Assembly (NCBI GenBank): GCA_964036295.1
Contig: OZ038462.1
Coordinates: 23,090,863 to 23,154,862 of the forward strand
Length of the DNA: 64,000 nt
Source of the DNA: Plumapathes pennacea
Lineage: Eukaryota > Cnidaria > Anthozoa > Antipatharia > Myriopathidae
Direction: 5' to 3'
The notes beneath the pieces were generated by a model. That model was not told the DNA's origin. It searched no databases and saw nothing but the letters and a program-made list of their open reading frames with translations. Below are positions 1 through 12,700 of this stretch, in pieces. Position numbers and translations under genes: made by a program. Numbering within the stretch: position 1 is the first letter of the stretch; each line of letters begins with the position of its first letter.

Positions 1-340
1 AACATTATGATATTATTTGCTAAAAGTGACAAGTGATCTATTTCGAAAAGGCCAAACAACATGTTATGTATGCAGATGGCACATGTTGATCTAGTTATGG
101 CAAAATGGTTTGAACCCCAGAACATGAGCAGTGCGTTGGTTGTAATTGTCCGGGTAGGAGTATAGTCTAGCTCTGCCAGGAAGCCGCTTCACTTTCAACT
201 CCGAAGAGGACTTCTGCTCAGGTAGTCGAAATGTCATTCACCAACAAACAGTCTTCCTGGAGACTACTCTCACCCAGACGATCACAACCAACATATTGAT
301 CAAGTTATGATGCTCACAAGAACTGTATTTTTTTTACCAG

Positions 341-3300
341 GTTTGATGTCAGGGTTGACTATGGGTCTACTCTCTCTGGACATTCTCAGTCTTAAAGTTC
401 TCCAGAGAGGTGGAAAACCTCAGGAGAAGGTCTACGCTGCCAAGATTCTCCCTGTGGTAGAGAGACACCATCTGCTTCTTGTGACACTATTGTTGGCGAA
501 TGCAGGAGCTGTTGAAGCCATGCCCATTTTTATGGATCGCATATCAGACCCCGTGACAGCCATCTGTGTGTCAGTGACAGCAGTTCTGTTCTTTGGGGAG
601 TAAGTTTTGAATACCCTGAGATAGATAATATACACCCACACTGACTGTTCACAGTTTTCATTTCTGATCTGTTCTGTGTCTAGAATCAGGGGGTTTAAGA
701 GGAATAATGGAATCAGAATAACTGGAATTTTTGCAGTGGAATAATGGAATAATGGCCTTGGTTTTTCTGAAATAATGGAATAACGAGATTTTCTGGACTG
801 GAATAATGGAAATTTTTGAGGTGGAATAACAGAATAACGAGATTTTCTGGACTGGAATAATGGAATAATGGAAATATTTTTGAGGTGAAATAATGGAATA
901 ATGCCACTTCATTATTCTGGAATAATGAAATAATGAACATTCCATTATTCCTTTTCATTCCCTGAGTCTAGAACACATTACCCCACCAGCACAGTGCTAT
1001 CAAAGTTTTTAACCCACTTTCACTCTCAAGCTCAGAATGCAACTTCTCCCAACCATTCAAGAAGAAAATTTGTGATTGATGTTGTGAGAATTGATAGTTC
1101 AATCAGCTTTCTTTCTTCTTAAGTTCTCCATACAAATCCAATGATGCATCTTTCTTGAGATACTGAAAATAGAAAATTGAAGTTGAATCAATATTGTAAA
1201 CCCTTCTCCCATGTTAGTTTTTTTTCTGTAACCCTGTTCTCTACAGTACTTCATATCCTCTTTCTTTTCCTCTTTTATCTTCTTTACTTAACTCTAAAAT
1301 ACTGTATTGCTTTTAGGGTAATTCCTCAGGCTCTTTGTACTCGCTATGGCTTGGCTATTGGAGCAACTATGGCACCGTGAGTATCCATGTACTGGAGTCA
1401 TGCAAAAGTGCAAATTTAGACAGAAATCTTTTGACAAACAGTTCTATCCTTTGCTGATCTATGGTCTACATTATTTATTTTGTTCTATTGTTTGTTTGTT
1501 TGTGACAGGTTTGTCAAGTTAATGATGGTTGTTTTCTTTGTGGTTGCCTGGCCTCTCTCAAAGCTGTTGGACTGTTTGCTGGGTCATGAGCACTCAACAT
1601 TCTTTCGTAGAGCAGGCATGTGTTTATTTCATTTATATTTTGCTGCTTAAGCACTGTAGCAATACAATGCACAGGGAGCCCACATTGGATATATTCTAAT
1701 TATAAAACATGGTTCGAAATGGTCGACAACTTAATAAGACGTGATTGACTAATATCCAGTTCCACGAAAGCAGTAAGAAGTTTGGATACATGAGTTACTG
1801 TGGGCTCCCTGTGTATAGTACATAATTAAATGACAGTATAGCATGCTGTACTAACTATATCCTTCAACAAACAGTTTTTCTTCACTGACATTTTTTTGGT
1901 TGAGTAATGGGGTTCAGGTAATTTGTGTCGTGAGTTACTCCCCACAGAAGAGTAGCCTATAGCAGTGTTTGGATTTTCTTGTTTTCATCTTGATTGCAGA
2001 ATTGAAGGAGTTGGTTGATCTGCATAGAGAATCTGCAGATGCAAATGAGGAGCCATTAAGAGATGATGAGGCCATGATCATACAGGTACTTATAGTGCAT
2101 GTACCTGTTTGTTGAGCAAATCCCAGGATATGATACAACACCAAATGGCACAGCACATTACCTAAACACTGCACAGCAGAGCGCATGCCACAGTAGAATA
2201 CAACATAGAAGCGGAGCAGAAAAGAACAGAGCACATGCACAGTGCTTGCGACATTAAGATTTTAGGTTGCAGTGGTTGCCCTTCAGACTGTAGATTGACT
2301 TCAAGCAATTGGATGATTCATATTTTGTGGTTGCCCGGCCCTGAATTTACTTGCCTCTGTGTATATACCGTTAATGTTGAGCACTGATGCAGACTTGCGG
2401 AGCACAACAGAACAGAGCAATAGTACATTGCAGAGCAAGACATGGCACAACATCAAATACAGTTCAGTTGTACATCACAGAACACTGCATGCTCGGGGGG
2501 GTACTCCCATATATGAAAGGACAGGGATGCTCACTGTACCGCTTAGGGGTCAAAGTCACAGTTTTGGTACCGTTTAGGTTGTTCAACATCAAACGCTGAC
2601 ATTTTTATGTGACATGGTACCATTTAGGGGTCGGGTGGAGTCACAGCCCTGGGGTCACTGCTCTGTAAACAACAAACGGGCTGTTCATTTCAGCTGGAAA
2701 CTTCCGTTTCTGGTTTCACAATAGCAGTCGCATGTTGCTGCATCTCAGATTGCAAACGAACAACAGGAACAAATGATACATAATTGATGCTTATGTGTTG
2801 AGATATTAAAAAAGGTCCTTTGTGTAAACTGAGTGTAAACAGAGTGCCCGGAAGTGTCAGCTGTCAAGTGCCGATTTTTTCACAAAGGAAGCCTTGATCA
2901 CGTAGATTTCATTCCGGAAACCACTCTGATCCAACGTGTGCTTTAGTTTATTCGCTCCTAGTGTTTCTCTTTGGTACCTTTTAGGGTGAAATATGCTCGA
3001 GTTACGCCCATTTTAGTACCTTTTAGGGGTCAAAACGAAAATTCCCAACTAGCACCCCGTCATTTTTATGTGGGTTAAGTACCCCCCCTCCCCCCGGGAC
3101 TGCATGTACAATACAGCACAGCATAGCACAGCACCTTGTGTCATAGACAGTACAAAACCAGCAGAATATAATATTATTACAGCACAGTACATGCAAGACA
3201 ACACAGCTCTTTCCTGGACTGTTTTGAATTTCAGGGTGCATTGGAGATGCGCAACAAGACTGTGGTGGACAAATACACGCCGCTCAGTAATGTGTTTATG

Positions 3301-5165
3301 TTAAGCGCAGACAGAAAACTGGATGATGAGACAATGAAAGAGGTACCAGAAATGTAGAGAGAGCTTTGTAAAGTTATCATTCAAGGACCTTACCCATTAT
3401 CTTCAGATTAATTTCAGGGGCCATTCCCGTGTACCAGTGTACGAAGGTTCCAGGGACAATATTGTGGGTCTCCTTTTGATAAAGTCCCTTATCCGGTTGG
3501 ATCCAGAGGATGCAACACCAGTAAAGTCTGTGTATAGGCCCATTGATGGGTCCCTCTTGAGAGCCCCAGTGAATGAGCCACTGTTTGAGCTCCTGGACAA
3601 GTTTCAAACTGGAAAGAGTAAGTAAATGGGTTTGTTCCGAACAGCTGGGACAAGCGAGATTATTGGTCAATGCACCATTGCATTTCCTGTCAACATCTCT
3701 ATTTCTTTACTGAGTGGCCTAGTGGTCTCAGGGGAGCAATGAACCAAAAGCATATTATGAAGTTCTAAGCCAGGAGGTCATGATTTGTCTATCTAATATT
3801 GCAAAAGCTTTAGTTGATATTTCTGTAAAAAAATTAAAATTAAATAATTAATATTGTGCAGTGGGTGATTTTTGCCATAATTTGCTTTGGGATAGTTTTG
3901 AGGTACCTAACTTGTGCAGTTTCATGGGATGGCCATTCTCCTGAAGAATGTCTTAACTTGGTAAGATAAAATTAAGTTTTTAGATCTCACCCCATACAGT
4001 ATATGCACTTCTGATGGTACTATCTATACATGTGAATTTCCCTTCTCTCTAGGTCACATGTGTCTGGTTTATGATCTGATGCCTGATGGTGTGACTCAGG
4101 TGAGTACTAAACTCTCCCAACCTGACACAAAGAAAATGTAATATGGGACCTGTTGGGAGAAATGATAGTTGATTAAAGATTTCCCACACGCTGTTCACAA
4201 AATGGAATGAGACCAAGAAATTTTGCAGAGATACAAACATTGGAGTAACATATTATGTTGAAGCTTACCTTACCCAAATCTGGTTTTCAGAAAACCGTTG
4301 GCATCATTACACTGGAAGATGTCATTGAGCTTTTGATTCAAGAGGAGATTTGGGATGAGACTGACATACAAGAGGCTCAACGAAGGATCTCGCTGGCTCG
4401 CGCCAAACTTGTTAGAATGAAGTCAGCAGATGAGAGAAGAACTCGGGGTGATTTGAGTCCCACTATAAGGCAACCCAAAGAGGTACTGGTTCGCATACTG
4501 GTCAGACTTACTGTATGAAACTGGGCTTGGTTGTTCAAAGCTTTTAAATCCGGGATTTGCCTTTCTTTTTCTCTCATGCTTTTGACCAACAGACTGCAGA
4601 ATGTTGATTGAAGACTGACTAAAAACTATTGCTCAAAATAAAAATATGGCAAGAAAGCTGTTTTGTGAGTGAAAGATACTCATTTTCAGGCGTAAAGTGA
4701 CACAATTTACACCTTAGCCAGCATCTGTGTAAGTGTGTTTTGGACAACTGCAACCCGGCTTTCTGTTGGATGTTTATCGTGCTGTCGCTTCTCTCAGGGT
4801 TTTCCCTTGTGGTCATCCTGCCATCTTTGTGCTTAGTTGGCTTTGTTGCTCTCTCAATCATCTGCTTTTCTCCCACCTGTTTTTTTTCCTTCTTCATTGC
4901 TTTATTCCTTCATTTATGTATTTTGTCATTTTCATTTTCTTCTTCTTTTCTTTCTTTCTTTCCTGAGGTCTTCTTTCTTCTTTTACTTGTTCCCTTTTTC
5001 TTCATTTCTTACCTCCATTATCTTCTTTATTTCTGTCCGTCTCTTTCTCACACGCATCGATCGACAAATTAACTAAATTTTTGCTTTCCTTTTTTCTGTG
5101 CTATGCAGGTGGCGAGTATGTCTCAATCGGATCGCTCTCCGCTTTTGAAGAACGAGGAAGAATAG
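341..5165 (+). CDS. DUF21/CBS-domain membrane protein, CNNM-type (5' end missing)
   Basis: Exons read at 341-599, 1317-1376, 1509-1615, 2000-2085, 3235-3342, 3407-3617, 4053-4099, 4291-4482 and 5109-5165 (stop TAG); phases agree throughout. The first visible exon opens inside the DUF21 transmembrane domain (GLMSGLTMGLLSLDILSLK), followed by the conserved FGEVIPQALCTRYGL loop and a further hydrophobic segment ending in FRRAELKELVDLH. Then comes a CBS-pair region (YTPLSNVFML, GHSRVPVYEG, VGIITLEDVIELLIQEEI). The family comprises CNNM/CorC-like proteins and their plant and fungal DUF21 relatives, linked to Mg2+ and other divalent-cation homeostasis at membranes. The tail after the CBS pair is short (ending SPLLKNEEE), and no cNMP-like domain of vertebrate CNNM1-4 is seen, so it looks closer to the plant/yeast-type DUF21 proteins. 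The start exon lies left of the window. Intron 3 uses a GC donor at 1616. Transport activity is inferred from the family only. Confidence 0.9.
680..957. repeat. Degenerate tandem repeat of a GGAATAATGGAATAATG unit
   Basis: Short imperfect repeats of GGAATAATG alternate with blocks reading ACGAGATTTTCTGGACTGG. They lie in the first intron of the DUF21 gene. A short related stretch (ATAACGGAAATTTTTGCAG followed by TGGAATAATG) recurs at about 52090-52120 in the last CEP43 intron, so this is a dispersed family. The short ORFs it creates on the minus strand are low-complexity and not genes. Confidence 0.75.
1009..1187. mobile_element. Copy of TTAA-flanked MITE family (right end degraded)
   Basis: Begins with TTAA then CCCACTTTCACTCTCAAGC and continues with the body motifs CTTCTCCCAACCATTCAAGAA and TTCTCCATAC found in the full copy at 41139-41348. 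The right terminal repeat is not recognisable. It lies in the first intron of the DUF21 gene. Confidence 0.6.
1671..1812. mobile_element. Small MITE with ACAGGGAGCCCACA terminal inverted repeats
   Basis: 142 bp bounded by ACAGGGAGCCCACATTGGAT and its inverted counterpart ending TGTGGGCTCCCTGT. No coding capacity. A second member of the same family lies at 23016-23205. Inserted in an intron of the DUF21 gene; no clear target-site duplication. Confidence 0.75.
2495..3098. repeat. GC-rich-ended repeat with recurring TACCxTTTAGGGG motif
   Basis: About 600 bp beginning GGGGGGGTACTCCC and ending AGTACCCCCCCTCCCCCC, so the ends are inversely related. Inside, the motif TACC(G/A/T)TTTAGGGG or a close variant recurs at about 2537, 2570, 2618, 2976 and 3017. 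A similar C/G-run-bounded element occurs at 9950-10140. It lies in a DUF21-gene intron and has no credible ORF. Probably a non-autonomous element, class undetermined. Confidence 0.5.
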
Positions 5166-6142
5166 TTCGTCACCGTGGTCAGTTTTCACCAAATAATATG
5201 CTTCAGCTGTGACGCGAAGATTTAAAACCACGAACGTTTAATAATTTCACTGTGCATCTTTACTGCGAAGATCACAATGGTACAGCTTCTGATAGTATAA
5301 CCTCACAAACACCAATCCCCAAATATGTTCCGAAAACCTGATAAAATTAGAAAAAAAAAAAAGGATTTGTTGTACGTATCCGTGTCCGACCAATCGCACT
5401 AATAGTGCGACCCACTGAAATCCCTTTCATTACTAATAATTAGCCGTTTGTGACTGACGTGCTTTGCTTGCTCTGGGAACTTGCTGGATTTTCTTTAGTT
5501 TTTCTTCCTGGAAAATTGAATTGAAGAGAAATATGATTAAGGAGTGTAATCTGACAAATGTTACTGTCAGAAAAAAATAAAAATAAACAAGGGGAATTCA
5601 TCAATGACTTGCCCCTTATGTAAAACCTTATTCGTGGATATTAACTATCACTAGACCATTTTTCACAACACTGGAGAGGAGAGGGGCAGGAAAGACAGCT
5701 ACGAACAGTTGTAATGAAAGAAGAGACTAGAACCCACAAGACTCCTTCCTGTAAAACAAGTTTAATTCTTAAATAATGTTGACTTGTGTTTTTGCAAATA
5801 CGTTGAACAGCCTTCATTTATACAATCGATATTTGCAACGACGGTTTGCAGCGACACAGTGTTGTGCTAAATATTGTTCGAGTATAACACCCCATTGAGA
5901 ACGATTTTTCGAGATTTTTTCAGTGCTGCAAGGCCCGTTTCAATTTTTTGAAATTGCTTCAAAAACTTGCAACAAAGTTGCGTGAATTAGAAGCGCCGGA
6001 GTTGATCAGTGTAACATGGAGTTCTGGTCGATTTTTGGCGCAACATTCGACGGCTCCCAGAACTATTGTACATTATTTCCACGGCGCTACGTGAGCATAC
6101 CAACTCTTCCTGCAGTTCTCAGCGTGGTTGTGCTTCGTTTCC

Positions 6143-6356
6143 GCACAGGGCGCGCGCAGAGGGGTTCGCTTGCTTACCATTATGTAAAACCCAATATATT
6201 GACCTATATAAATGATACCGCAAGACGATTTCATCGCGGGCGCGCAAAGGCATATACGCATACTAAACACTGACACCCCGCGATGTAATCACCTGCGGTA
6301 TCCTTCATGTAAATCAACATATAGGGATTTACATAATGAAAGCAAGCGCCCTGTGC
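6143..6356. mobile_element. MITE with GCACAGGGCGC terminal inverted repeats
   Basis: Left end GCACAGGGCGC, right end GCGCCCTGTGC. The inverted similarity extends inward: CTTACCATTATGTAAA pairs with TTTACATAATGAAAG, and TCATCGCGGG with CCCGCGATG. 214 bp, no coding capacity. Confidence 0.75.
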
Positions 6357-6400
6357 TTCCGCAGACGTATTATACCGGCGTTTAGTTTGGATGCGGCCCA

Positions 6401-6630
6401 GGGGCCAATTCAATAAACATATACGTGTATTTTACAAGTTAGACTATTACTCAAACGCCACTAAACGGACTCCAATCGGACAAAAGTTTGCAAAACATCA
6501 CAGATACAGGTATCAATTGTATAACTGGAACTGATGTGGTCATGGTATTGGATTAAAGTGTGTTTTAACGTTTGGGGAAATTGACCCAACTTGTAAAATA
6601 CACTTGTAAATGTTTTATTGAATTGGCCCC
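6401..6630. mobile_element. MITE with GGGGCCAATTCAATAAA terminal inverted repeats
   Basis: Begins GGGGCCAATTCAATAAACAT and ends TTTATTGAATTGGCCCC; inner blocks GTGTATTTTACAAGTT and AACTTGTAAAATACAC also pair. 230 bp and without coding capacity. Confidence 0.8.
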
Positions 6631-6741
6631 AGGTTGTTCCGCGACTGCGTAATAATTATAGGCAGTGGGGTGTTACACCTGAAAGATTTTTAGCGCAACG
6701 TATCGTTGCAAATCAACCTGTGTAACATCACTAAAAAAATA

Positions 6742-9700
6742 TTACCTTTCTTCGCAAACAAGTTTTTTTATGTGGTTCTGGTAGTTCTTGAGGTCGGCAA
6801 ACGATCGCACGTGCAGCTTGTATTTTTCTCCTCCCATCACCTTCAGGTCCATATCGTCCGCTGCGCCACCAATTCCCACGGCAACTGTATAAATGTCTGC
6901 TTTCTGAGAGAGGTGAGAAACTAAAGTCATGTGATCATACACACGGTATGTGATGTGAGCATATGGTATAACTATCGTGTCATGAACTAGTAATTCAGCG
7001 AATGCTTTTAGGTCTTTTTCCTATTCAAGTTACTGCCAAAGTCACCGTACAGTTATAGCAAAACTATATTTATCAGTGGTCACATCATATAGTTATATGT
7101 GGTCACGCGATAAATATATTTGCCAGTTGTATTTCATACAACAAACTTTCTGGGATTGAATGATCCCGGCATGTCATGTACTGGAAATAAATTAAAAACG
7201 CTAAAATGAATTACAATAATTTATGCATTAGATATGGCTGATGAAAAGTTTGGCGTCTGAATCAGAGTCGCTCCAAAGCCGTAATTCCCGGCTGGTCCAG
7301 ATGTGAAGAACGGCTGAGCCAATCCAAATCAAATCGGCAGTTCTTAATTGATTTAGACGCCGAACGTTTCATGTATTTAATTGAATGTATTAGGTTCGGC
7401 TCATGAAAAGATCGGTGTCTGAACTGAGCCTTAAGCCCCGTTTACACTGGGAGAGCGAATTCATTCGCATTCGAGGCGTTTGTTTCCGGATTCGTGAAAC
7501 CGTTTACACCAGTTTTGTGAATCCGGAGGGAAAACGAATCCGGAATGGAAAGTCAGTACCTTGTATCCGAAATATTATTCAAGTGTAAACGGGGCCTAAG
7601 AGTTTTGAGTTGAAAGTCGAAGAGGAAATGTCAAGACAAGGAAGAGGAGGCCCAAATTGCCGCAAGTTTCGCTCATCGTGTTCGGACATCTTGTTTTTAG
7701 ACGGACACCCGACCTCCTAATAAACTGAATAACTAGTCGCATAACGAAGACATGTGCCGACTATAGACCCCTTCACGGTATCGAATGCATGATGGGTAAT
7801 CAGGGCAAGGACAAAGAAACATGGCGGCGACGCGTGCGAGAAGTCTCGGTTTAATAGCAAAATCGCTCACAATCAAATGGAGTGTTTCGAAGTTTCACCG
7901 ATCAGAGAAACGAATGTATTATGCAGTTTATTTGCCCTGATTACCCATCATGCATCCAGTACCGTGAAGGGGTCTATTTTAATTTTGATCATCAATTTCC
8001 AGTTTGCAAATGTTACGTTGTCTTTACCTCCAGATTCTTGATAGGAGCAACAAGGTGGTCAGACCCGCCGTGTGTTTTTCCGTCGGTTATCACCAACAGC
8101 CTCCTGGGTGCATCGTTCGTTTTGTTAAAGAAATCTCGACTCAGTACCAGGGCTCTCTGGGTCACAGTCGATCCCCGGGTGTGATTAATGGCATCGATTT
8201 TGTGAAACAGGATCTCACGGGTCTGGTTGTCACTGAACCTGAAGTCTATGAAGACCAAGTGATCGTAATGGAGCATGGCGAAGAGGGTTTTGGCGCCAAA
8301 ACTGTTAATAAAGTTCTTTGCGAATTCCTTGGAGATTGCGAAGTCGGCGTCACTCACGCTACCCGAGGTATCCATGACAATTGCAATGTTCATTTCAGGC
8401 GCACAGTTTGCCTCCCCTATACCAAAATGCGATCAACAAAAGATAACCTATCAATCATTTAATCAATCAATTAAACTTTAATTAATTTAGGGCGCGTTCT
8501 TTCGGGACTATTCCGTTTATTTCTATTCCGGAATATACTGTAATCGTGTTCTTTTTGGGCCACTTCTGACTCCAAAATGAACAGAATAGTATTTCGTTCA
8601 TTCTGCTCCCGGTAGCAGAATTGACGGAATAGACGGAATAGCGGTATATTCGGAATGGACAGAATAGCCGGTAACCGTGTTCTTTAATATTTTTGTGGTG
8701 TTCTGTCACGAAAGCTAGTCTGTTTAATTTTGGAATACAGAGTCTGTTTTTTCGGGAACTGGTATTCTGTTATTCTTGATTCCGGAATTAGAAATAAACG
8801 AAATAGTCCCCAAAGAATGCACCCCTAAACTGTGAGTTTTTCACCAACTCATAATTTCTCCTTTAGTTTCCTGAACAGAAATACACGGTAAGGTGATCCG
8901 TTGCGTCTCAATACCTTGCTCAGACGAAAAAGTTGATTAAACTATCAATTCTCACCACATCACTCGTACATTTTCTTCTAAGGTTGGGAGAATCTGTATT
9001 TTGAGCTTGAGAGTGAAGGAGTTCATGTATTGTATCACTTACCAGGTTTGGGTTTTTCTTCGTATGTTGGTTTATCCACCTACCAAAAATAAAATAAAAT
9101 GAAATGAAATAAAATAACGAAATGAGAGGAAAGAAGAAAAGGAGCAAGTGAAACATACAACTGCTTTTCGTGTAAGCCATGTATTAATACATTTTACAAA
9201 TATTAGTAAATATATAAATACAAAAATACAGCTGCAATAAAGATTTAACTGATCATAAGAGAACGAAGTAAGTATAAGCGGGATAGAGCGGGAACTCCTG
9301 TAGATATGTAAAACTCGCTTAAATCCTAGTAGCGTCTCTGACTTAATTACTTCATAAACAGCTGTGAGAAGTTTGGCGTAGAAAAGTTGGTGGCTGAAAT
9401 TGTCGCGCCACCGACAAGTGGGCAAAAAGCCTAAAAATTTAAATTCAATCTACCTTTGGATGACTTTCAAGGAGACCGTAGACAAAGTTAGTGCTTGATT
9501 TGCCCACGCACTCTTGTTTGGGTCGGCCGGGTTGACAGGCCTTCAAGGTGGAGTCGACACAGTCCTTTGACAATCCATAGTTAATAAAGGTCGCGTCGAT
9601 TCCAGCCCAACACTCGGCATAGAATTGAACAGCGAAAAACTGGTATCCTTTTGCCTTGGCTTCCCTTGCGCACCGGCACACCACACTAAAACATATACCG

Positions 9701-12700
9701 GCGAGACTTACAAAGTTGTATTTTATACAATCTATTTATTCCCAGTACCCTTTTAGACTAAAAAGAGGGCGAGGGAGGGGAGGGGGGGGGGGGGGGGGGG
9801 GGGGGTCGCCAAGTTCACCAATGTAAAACAGACATCGCAAAAAAGTTTCAACGTGGTCCAACCTTTCAGACCTCATTTTATGGATGATTTCTTTTTACTG
9901 TTATGGTTTGTTCTCTGTATCTGCATGTCATCTGTCTGTATCTCTGGCCCGGGGGAGGAGGAGGGGGTTGGGGGTACTCAGCAAAGTTTTATACGGGGAG
10001 GCTCCGCCCCGTGGTCCAAACCATTTCATATACCTCTTCTTTTTTGAAATAAAAGGTACCCCTTTCACATATCTTTTTCCCCGTATAGTCGTATAGTTCA
10101 CTATAGGGAGTAATCCTACCCCTCTCCCCCCCTCCCCCCGGCCGGGATCTCTGGCTGTCACTTTCTATGTCATGTATGTTTCTCTTTGTTGGTCTCTATC
10201 TTGTCTGAAAACAAATTATTAAACCTGGTAACTATACTCGTGTACATCGTTCTGACTTAATAGAAAAATTCGCTAACCCCATACACTGAGTATTTTAAGC
10301 GTATAGTTTATCATTCAGTTTCTAATTGCTTGTGACGTCACAAGCTATAAAATGCAGCGATTTTTTTATTTTTATTTTTCTGGGTTAGAGATCTGCATGC
10401 GATGATTGGTTGATATTATCATGTGATTTGTGATGACGTTGTGATCACGTGACTTGTCGAGCAAGCAGTTTCGCCATTTTGAAGACGGTTGTGACTAAAC
10501 TGGATACTCCAAAATCAGGTTTCCGAGAGGAAACTGGGACCGAATCAAAAATTAAATTTTCGGCAGCTCGGACCGTGTTCCGAAAACCGTACGAGAGTGA
10601 CGTTGATGTTTTGAAAGTGTGTTTGGCGCGCATTAGCAAGTCCGTACCTGACGTATTTCCTTTAGTTCGAATCGGCTGGCCGCGTCGCGCCGCCTGTGTT
10701 CCTTTTTACACGGACGTGGAGGTCAACTCCAAATAAAACTGAAACGGCTCAAGACATAAGTCGAAACTGTAACCAGTCAACATCAGATACACACAAGAAG
10801 CATTGTTGTTGTGAACGTGAAAAGGACAATATTACTGTTATTTGTAACATTTCGGCTCAGCCGGCCATTTGCTCGAGAACACAGTGGATTTGGATGAAAA
10901 TAACATATATACTAGAAATACCATAATCGCAGATACCCCTCGCTCTGCCATTTGGACTTCTACTTTGGTACTGGTCAACAAGAGCAGCCTTTGTTTTACC
11001 AAAATGTTGACTCAATCTTTTCTTCGAAGTCAAGTGGATGAAAATAACATATAACCATCCTAATACAGTAAATACGGATAAATATCTACATATTTTTAAG
11101 ATACGTTGGGAATCTGATCCGTCTATAACTGTTGGCTTCTATGGGCTTCACTATTATTTCTATTTACTTATCATTCCTGTGGTGAATTTTGACAGTTCGC
11201 ACCTTCGCTCGGAATGCTTAAATCTTGATTGCATGTCTTATCGTGAATGCGTTCGTCTTCTGGAGTTAAGACTGATCAAGAAACACAGGATCGTAACACA
11301 AGCCGTTTTAATCGCCCTCCGATCGAAACAGTTCAATTTTGTTTGAATTATATTATCTTCGGTGCCAATACTGATTCATCTGTGCCAAATCAGCCAGAAC
11401 AAGCCTCTCTTCTTTAGTATTTTCTCCCCGAGCTAATTTTTTCCTTCTAAAACCTTTCCAGTGCCGAATTTTATTTGACTTTCTTCCGGTGTCAGAACCA
11501 TGCTTCAGACAAACCGAGGTCGTTTTTTGGTCCACAATGTTCGTAAACGGCTCGCCGATAACTCGTTATTTTGGTCCCAGTCTTCTCTCGGAAACCTGAT
11601 TTTGGAGTATCCAGTTTAGTCACAACCTTTTGAAGACAGCAAGTTGCTTGCCTTAGTTGGCTCTGTGGATTATTTTATGGACCGCTCATCTTACTTACAA
11701 ACGCATACGCCGGCTGCGGTAGACCCATACTAAATTTCATTGAGCGGTTTTGGCTTGGGTCGGTCCGTTCAGCCTCAAAAGCCACATTGAAAGCCATGAA
11801 AGCAAATGCAATGAATTTATCAATGAACTGCATAACTATGCACAACTGTACAGAAATGTACGAAGAATCTAATATCCAGAACTTTGAGAACTTGAAGGAA
11901 CAAGCTGAACGAAGGCGCTCGAGATACAAAGACGAGAACCTGTGTAAAGACGGCGATTCTTGACAAGCGCTTGATAGCGGATTATATGGAACTGTTTAGT
12001 ATGAGGGTGAACTTGAAGGTACTTTGTATACTTTTACTTTGTATTATTCTTGCTGATACAAGTAAAGCGTCAGAAAATCTGACTTTTGTTTGGAATCAAA
12101 ATTTCACTCTGCGTGCATTTATGTTGTTGTTGCGAGATTTTGGCTCGGTGCCATGAAGGTCAAACAATCAGTGGAACAGATGGCGTTATTATTTGAAAAT
12201 TAGGAAATGGCTGAGGAAAAAGTGACCGTTGGTAGATCTTGCTTCGCTCAGTTTCATTGTATTCCCATAAATGTTTATGTGAAAGAAAACCGAAGTCCTC
12301 CAAGACGAAGTCGTGAGCCAAGCCACGTACCATTGAATTACCTTTCACGCATTTTGAACAAGAGTAGAAAAAGCAGGCGACTAATACAAGAATACATTTC
12401 AAAGAATGTCCCAAAGTCGTCAAAAGTTCATGATTATACCCGAGCTTACGTACTTCACAATGCTAATGCGTTCCGTGAACGTGCATGTAAACAACATGGA
12501 AACAATAAAAAGCCACAGATGGAAATGGAAAGAGAAAATTAGGATCAATAAACCATCGCTGCGAGAAAGCTAGAAGCTCAAAAAGAAGATTGCCAAAAGT
12601 AACCGAGGTGCTAAGATACGTTTGTATTTTAAAATGTGTTAAAACACAGGCATTGCAAGATCAGACGTATTCAGAGATCAAAATCACAGAACCAAGTACA

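Larger units (their letters stand above)
5838..6725. mobile_element. Inverted-repeat element split by two inserted MITEs
   Basis: The left part (about 5838-6020) contains TTTGCAACGACGGTTTGCA and TTCAAAAACTTGCAACA and ends near CAGTGTAACATGG. The same unit lies uninterrupted at about 52750-52945. The right part (about 6668-6725) is an inverted copy of the unit's terminus (TTTTTAGCGCAACGTATCG, then CTGTGTAACATC). The intervening sequence carries two separate MITEs, so this reads as an older element interrupted by younger insertions. Confidence 0.55.
5166..6741. other. Intergenic region: 3' flank of DUF21 gene and nested small transposons
   Basis: Between the DUF21-gene stop and the 3' end of the vWA gene. 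AT-rich sequence with possible polyadenylation signals (AATAAA-like at about 5575-5586) lies near 5340-5600. From about 5830 it is almost entirely inverted-repeat elements, listed separately. I see no exon here. Confidence 0.6.

Noticed and set aside
1..340. First exon of the DUF21 gene
   Set aside because: The ATG at 307 reads through the polypyrimidine tract and acceptor of the 341 exon; no donor with the needed phase was found left of it, so the true first exon is probably outside the window.
4740..5072. Hydrophobic 110-codon ORF
   Set aside because: T/C-rich intron sequence before the last DUF21-gene exon (polypyrimidine stretch); no homology signal.
8004..8481. 152-codon plus-strand ORF
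   Set aside because: It is antisense to the vWA-domain exon (8028-8416), whose splice sites, phase and MIDAS motifs are on the minus strand.
10696..11346. Overlapping ORFs of 60-100 codons on the plus strand
   Set aside because: Short, mutually overlapping, no domain; within an intron.
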